From Amphimedon queenslandica (taxonomy: Eukaryota; Porifera; Demospongiae; Haplosclerida; Niphatidae), in NCBI RefSeq assembly GCF_000090795.2, contig NW_003546247.1:807863-853252 (forward strand): a stretch of 45,390 nt of DNA. Reading direction: 5' to 3'. The position numbers and the translations under genes are program-made. The notes beneath the pieces were generated by a model. It ran no database searches. It was given only the letters and a program-made list of their open reading frames with translations, and was not told where the DNA came from. The number at the start of each line of letters is the position of its first letter. Within the stretch, counting starts at the first letter, position 1. Shown here piece by piece: positions 40,963 through 45,390 of the stretch.

Positions 40963-41330
40963 ATGGCATCTGTAAATGATCATAGAGTTCCTAAAAGTTA
41001 CTCCATGAGATGATTTCATATCTACCAACATGTTTGAGACCCACAAATAGGTGAAGTACATTCATTTGTGAAGGACACTGAGAACTTTTGATAGATATGC
41101 AGTAGTAGTAAAAAAGGGCCTATAACTGTGGGACACTTGCCAAAAAGGTTTCAAAGCTTTGTCCTCTTTTCTTGGAAAGAGGAGGAAATATATGTTGTGT
41201 TGTAACTGGTGGTAGGAGGTGTTCTACTGATCTTGAGCAATGGGGACTGGAAATTCCCTGTGACGTGGTTTTTACTTGACCAAGTGCAGACATTCAGAAA
41301 GTGAAGAACTGGTTTAAATTTTAGACAGCT
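40963..41330 (+). pseudogene. HIRAN-like accessory gene of the second pogo copy
   Basis: ATG at 40963 opens MASVNDHRVPKSYSMR, a stop, then FHIYQHV and PQIGEVHSFVKDTEN in shifting frames, then VVVKKGPITVGHLPKKVSKL, IYVVLTGGRR-like and LEQWGLEIPCDVVFT-like pieces. The core VGHLPKKVS and the final ..GLEIPC match the two halves of the HIRAN-like domain in the first pogo element (VGHVPRTTS and GGLEVPC). Stops and frameshifts break it. No ULP1 part follows before the transposase. Confidence 0.62.
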
Positions 41331-41606
41331 TACATATACATATTTGTAGCCTGTTGTTTCACATGCAGTTACAGTTACTATTTTTAATAATAGTATATCT
41401 ATATGGGTAGGAGAGAATAAAAAAGAATGGGAAGAGAGTCAAGAGATATGTTGGTAATAATGTGTGAGCTGGCACAGTTCTCACAATCCCTTTAGTGCAG
41501 AAGAGATAAGCGGAAGGGAGAAAATTTGGAGAGAGTTTAAGATAGGACAATTAATAATTTTAGACAATATTATTATTACTAAAAGTAACACAGCACCTAT
41601 GTTACA

Positions 41607-43456
41607 TCATAGTGCATATTTTTCATTAATTTCAATAATGTTATGATCATGAGATTCATCAGAGTCAGATATATTGAAATCAGATTCCCCGTTTTCAGTA
41701 ACATTATCATTACAGATATGGCTATCTTTAAGTAACGCGATACTTTGATCTATTGCCACGGCAATACCAGGCTTAATAAACCCATTCACAATGATCTGTG
41801 GGTTGTCTTGAATGTAGTAAAACATATCCTTCAGCCACTTTGCTCCTACCTCATTCAAACTACGTAATCTTATATCATGTCCATCACATCATTATGAGCA
41901 ACATCTTGTAACTGGCTTTCAATCTGTTCGAAATACCATTCTTCAAAACATCTTTTTAAGAAATCTTTAGCAGGTTTATTAACAGATATGTCCATTGGTT
42001 GATGACAGTTGATGGTATTTGGTGGTAATAGTGATACGTGGACATTATTCCTCTCAAATATTTCATTTATTTTCATTATAGTTTGCCCTTAAAATTCTCC
42101 ATTATCACTAAGGCAGTTTTTTCAGTCATATAAAGACAAAAATAAAGTTGGCGTTGGCTCTTCACATGAGTCATTATCACATGATTAACGTATTCAATCA
42201 TGGTATCTTCATTTGACCAATGCTTAGGTGATTGTGCAATATGCCAATCTTCTGGAAAACTAAACTGTGGATGGCATATGACGTTGTGCTTTATATATGA
42301 CTCGTGGTGGTAAAAAGTCACCAACGGCAGATCCACAAAATACATAAGTTAACATATGCTTGTCATCCGATCCAGTAATTTCTACTCGTGATACATCACA
42401 TCGCTCCATTGTCCATCTAGTGGAAGGACAATTTTTATTCCTGTTTGGTCCCAGTTCAAGACAAGGTTAGGGGGCATTTCTTCCATTGCAATAGTTGTCA
42501 TAACATCATGAAGAAATTCACCTCTTAGCTGCTCGAAATTTATCAAGCTGTTCTTTGATTTAGCAGTTCCATTCTTCTTTACAAATTTCATCCGTTTGAA
42601 CAATGAACATGCCCATGATTTACAAATTTTTACATGATGACCATTTTCTACAAGAATATTCTATTGACTCTTACACTTATAAACCAGCATTTGAAAACCT
42701 GCTTGAATAGCTTTTGTAGCCTGTTACAGGGTATGTGAGTTACCTGCAAAAGGTACTGCCACTTCATGTGTATAAATGACAGGCCTTCCTCTTGAGTGGG
42801 TGTTACATCTCCTGTATCACTGATAATCCACCTTGCTGCAGCAATGGCTATTCAAGCAGATATGACTCCACCTGACTTTCATATTTTTAGTACGTACTGC
42901 GTCAAGCTTTATCTATATCAGTTGACAGTATTAAGGGACAACTTCAGTTTTTACGAGGAAGAGACAATACTGCACCATGATTCCTGTGCTTTTTGTCCTT
43001 GAAGGCTTTCATAATTGAGAACAATGGAGATATTAATGCAAGTTTTGAGCTTTTGGCTAAAACATCTAGCAGCAGATGCAGCATCATGTTGAGATGAATA
43101 ATGACTAATATTGGCTCCATTCTCAGGAATATACGTAATATTATGACGATCAAATTTACATTGTAAGTGTTATACATGTAACTCACTCAGTTTCTATATA
43201 CACCAGATGTTTTAGGCTTAGTAGAATCAACAATTCTCTTCACTTCCATATTAGCTGAAGCAATAGCTCCTGCTGGGTTAGTAGTAACCAGTGCTCCTCT
43301 GGGTTCTGGTAGCTTGCTTTGGACTTGAAAATATTGATAAAGAGACATGAGCAGAGACTGCCAGTGAGAGAAAGTGATAATTATAGAAAGACCTGAGATC
43401 GCGTGAGAATGTACCAGGAAAAACCAAGAGCAAGAGCTTACAGCTGCTGCAAGCAC
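41607..43456 (-). pseudogene. Pogo-type transposase, second copy, spliced and broken
   Basis: Exon 1 (43456 to about 43192) has ALVTTNPAGAIASANMEVKR and TKPKTSGVY before a donor. Exon 2 has YIPENGANISHYSSQHDAAS and ARCFSQKL (DNA-binding helices). Then RWIISDTGDVTP, NGHHVKICKSWACSLFKRM, NSLINFEQLRGEFLHDV, PPNLVLNWDQTGI (first Asp), CHPQFSFPEDWHIAQSPKHW, ALVIMENFKGK (second Asp changed to Glu), HQPMDISVNKPAKDFLKR (third Asp), GAKWLKDMFYYIQDNP. Similar in order to the first pogo transposase but clearly diverged. Frame breaks at about 42345, 42076 and 41865. Confidence 0.85.
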
Positions 43457-43479
43457 ATGTTATGAATTTCAAACAAACC

Positions 43480-43620
43480 AAGTATTCTTTTTATTCGAAC
43501 ATTTCGAAGTAATAAAAAGTTTGAATATTTCATTTTCAAATTTTTCTTCTCATCTGAAAATTAAAAATATCCAAACATATCCAAATTAACAACATATCAT
43601 CTCACCAAAAAAATTATGTG
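43480..43620. repeat. AT-rich stretch with inverted repeat
   Basis: CTTTTTATTCGAACATTTCG and its inverse (CGAAGTAATAAAAAG) lie next to each other at 43488-43522. This could be part of the right terminus of the second pogo element. Confidence 0.35.
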
Positions 43621-43621
43621 A

Positions 43622-43864
43622 TTGAGTATTGCTTTTAGTAACAAGATTACAGATGATCTAAATGTTAAAATAGTTATACATAATCATAATAAATGTGATA
43701 ACTGTGGCTTATTTACAAATTGGGCACAAACTAAAGGCAAAGCTGAGTTTTGTCTTGCCCAATGCAAAACCATTGGCTTTTCCCATTTTAGTGGATACCC
43801 ATTGTACTACTCTACTAGAAAAATGATGCCTCCTACATTTGATGCTTCTTTGTGTCTGAAATAA
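43622..43864 (+). CDS. Unidentified small frame with CxxC
   Basis: 80 codons with KCDNCGLFTNW and a later CLAQCKTIGF, then a Tyr-rich end (SGYPLYYSTRKMMPPTFDAS). It looks more coding than chance but matches nothing I know and has no clear start context. It lies between the second pogo element and the DIRS end. Confidence 0.25.
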   Translation: MSIAFSNKITDDLNVKIVIHNHNKCDNCGLFTNWAQTKGKAEFCLAQCKTIGFSHFSGYPLYYSTRKMMPPTFDASLCLK

Positions 43865-44017
43865 AGGTCATGGGTCCAAATAACGGCCAAAATGAAACAT
43901 GACGGGCCCTTTATCAGCAGTCTTCTTTTTCTTAACTTTTTTTAATAGTCTAAGGAACTTGTTACGCAGTATTTTCCATTCCTACTGCAATCTTCCTCAC
44001 TGAAGCCCTCCCTAATT

Positions 44018-44338
44018 GTCAGAATGGCTAAGGCCACAAAGTGGCTGCAAGATTATATGAAGAAGGTGAAGTCAATTATATCAACCGTGTTTGGCCAGTT
44101 TTCTTAACTTACAGCTAATTTGTAGTTGAATAACTAATTTTAATAACTTTTGGTCCACCCATCCACCCACTTGCCATACTATATAAAGCCCTGCTTTAGC
44201 CATCTTCCTTGGTCTTTGATTAGCTCCTCCTCTTCCATTAGGAGGCTTGGTGTGGATAGTTGATATGATCGACTTCACCTTCTTCATATAATCTATAATA
44301 GCTTGCAGCCACTTCGTGGCCTTAGCCCTTCTCACAAT
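44018..44338. repeat. Terminal palindromic module of the minus-strand DIRS (about 320 bp)
   Basis: TGTCAGAATGGCTAAGGCCA and the following ~50 bases at the left face an inverted copy at 44230-44338. The middle contains TTTGGCCAGTTTTC, AGCTAATTTGTAGTT and TATATAAAGCCC, the promoter-like DIRS terminal sequence. Equivalent to 22916-23232. Confidence 0.65.
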
Positions 44339-44353
44339 GATATTTCAGAAGGC

Positions 44354-45390
44354 TCAGTCCCACATACCAACTGTGTTGTTTGTAGCTTTTCCTAAGCTAT
44401 TCTGATTGATTACAGCCCATCCGTTGGCTGCTTGATCTAATTCTTTGTGGTAGAATCTCTGTGAGACTGACTTTGAGCTCCAGTTTGCTGCTTTCAAAAT
44501 TTCCTCTCGTGTAACCCCACTCCCGCATCTAGCTGTTGCTAAGGCTGATGCTCCTTGCGTGGAGTGAGCCCTAAAAATTTCCATATTTATCCCAGTCTGT
44601 TCCAAAACTGTTTTCAGCCATCTGGCGATGGTGCCAGAAGTCACTGCCTTGTGAGGTTTGATGAAAGACAGGAATAATTTTCCCCGCACCTGATTAGTTT
44701 TGTCTCTGTACTGAAATGGTCTCCACAGGACACAGTATAGAATTTTGGAGGAAGGATGGGAAGGTTTCTATAGGCTTACCCTGCCTTGACTGTTTTGCTA
44801 ACGCTGATGGTAAAAACGAAGCCCCATTCCCAGCTGACCTTATTCTTGAGGTGTCTAGTTGAGATAAGTCTGCAGACTGGGATGGTCTGGTGAGAAACAC
44901 ACTTTTTAGTGTCAGCATTTTGAGTGGGAGTGTCTCTGACTTCCCTTGGGATTGAAGGAAGTTGAGTACCAGTTGTACATCCCAAGTGTTAGAAGAACTG
45001 GGGATTATATCAAATATCCCTCTTATCAAACTAGTGATAATGGGGTGTTGACTAACTGATACTCCATCCTCTTTCTCATGCACCAATGATATGGCTGACC
45101 TGTAAGCATTGACTGAGTTATACTGGTATCCCTTTTGGTATAGGGAGGCTAGAAAATTTGCGACCTCACTCACAGGTCCTGAATAGGCATCTGAACCCCG
45201 CCCAGAACACCAGCGATGCCATCGGCTGAAAAATGAGTCATATAATTTACTGATTCTTGATCTCCAAGAGTTAATGATGAGATTAGTAGCTTGTCTTGAC
45301 AGGCCTTGATTGCTAAGGCTTTGCCTGAGATGGTCCAAACGGCTAATTGGGGCATTATGGGTATTGATACTATATTGGGTCTCTGTTGGG
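44354..45390 (-). pseudogene. DIRS tyrosine recombinase, one frameshift
   Basis: Frame 45338-44694: NLIINSWRSRISKLYDSFF, VANFLASLYQKGYQYNSVN and YRSAISLVHEKEDGVSVSQH (core-binding half), SSNTWDVQLVLNFLQSQGK, LPLKMLTLKSVFLTRPSQSA (first catalytic Arg). A frameshift near 44700 leads to 44689-44354: GKLFLSFIKPHKAVTSGTIA, IFRAHSTQGASALATA (His kept; the Arg of HSxRG is Gln), ILKAANWSSKSVSQRFYHKE with the nucleophile Tyr. Nearly complete, but the frameshift and the Arg-to-Gln change argue against activity. The family integrates cDNA by site-specific recombination. Confidence 0.88.

Larger units (their letters stand above)
40963..43456. mobile_element. Second pogo-type transposon copy (ends not fixed)
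   Basis: A plus-strand HIRAN-like gene converges on a minus-strand pogo transposase, the same layout as 18933-22753. I could not identify a convincing terminal repeat pair; TACCGTAATTTTGG at 40841 and a faint counterpart near 43605 are candidates. Confidence 0.55.
44018..45390 (-). mobile_element. DIRS retrotransposon (minus strand), 3' end; continues beyond the window
   Basis: Tyrosine-recombinase gene followed by the DIRS terminal repeat and palindrome. The RT and gag should lie to the right of 45390. Confidence 0.75.

Overview
The window looks like a repeat-choked stretch of an invertebrate nuclear genome. It is AT-rich, with GT/AG introns inside genes, ATT microsatellites and a 445-base run of N (assembly gap). 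The set of element families (DIRS retrotransposons, pogo, MULE, Harbinger and IS630/Tc1-like DNA transposons, BEL/Pao and Gypsy LTR elements, and HIRAN/ULP1-like and RAG1-N-like genes) suggests a demosponge or a similar early-branching animal. That is inference from family recall, not a database result. I see no certain host gene, no tRNA or rRNA and no CRISPR. Almost every coding stretch belongs to a mobile element, and most are broken by stops and frameshifts.

Layout. 1-1250: ATT repeats and the 3' end of a LINE reverse-transcriptase gene (- strand). 1256-2260: a diverged duplicated non-coding unit. 2240-7520: a BEL/Pao retrotransposon (- strand) split by a TIR-bounded MULE (2699-6018) with a ZSWIM/FAR1-like transposase and a PHD finger. 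8282-12649: a RAG1-N-terminus-like gene (- strand) interrupted by an IS630/Tc1-like transposon (8769-11207) and by a 202-bp MITE (11767-11968). 13000-14653: rearranged DIRS pieces (- strand). 15165-23232: a DIRS element (+ strand) interrupted by a complete pogo-type transposon (18933-22753). 23885-28970: MITEs, a LINE endonuclease piece and mostly unassigned DNA. 29057-38731: a Gypsy LTR element interrupted by a start of another TIR element and the gap, by a 4.2-kb unclassified TIR transposon (32279-36470) and by a ~0.5-kb MITE in its integrase. 38885-40210: a Harbinger transposase pseudogene with its own MITE. 40963-43456: a second pogo copy. 44018-45390: a second DIRS 3' end (- strand).

For four insertions the outer gene's reading frame runs on once the element and one copy of its target duplication are discounted: MULE in BEL, pogo in DIRS, MITE in the RAG1-N-like gene, and the 4.2-kb element in Gypsy. 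This fixes their ends well. The fifth, IS630-like in the RAG1-N-like gene, appears to behave the same way.

The most interesting pattern is that cut-and-paste elements here carry a second, convergent gene besides the transposase. Pogo copy 1 carries a HIRAN-like domain followed by a ULP1-type cysteine protease with its H, D, Q and C still present, and pogo copy 2 carries a related HIRAN-like gene in the same place and orientation. The IS630-like element carries an antisense spliced gene with a SHOCT-like C-terminus. The unclassified 4.2-kb element carries a Cys-motif gene at one end and a spliced acidic-tailed gene at the other.
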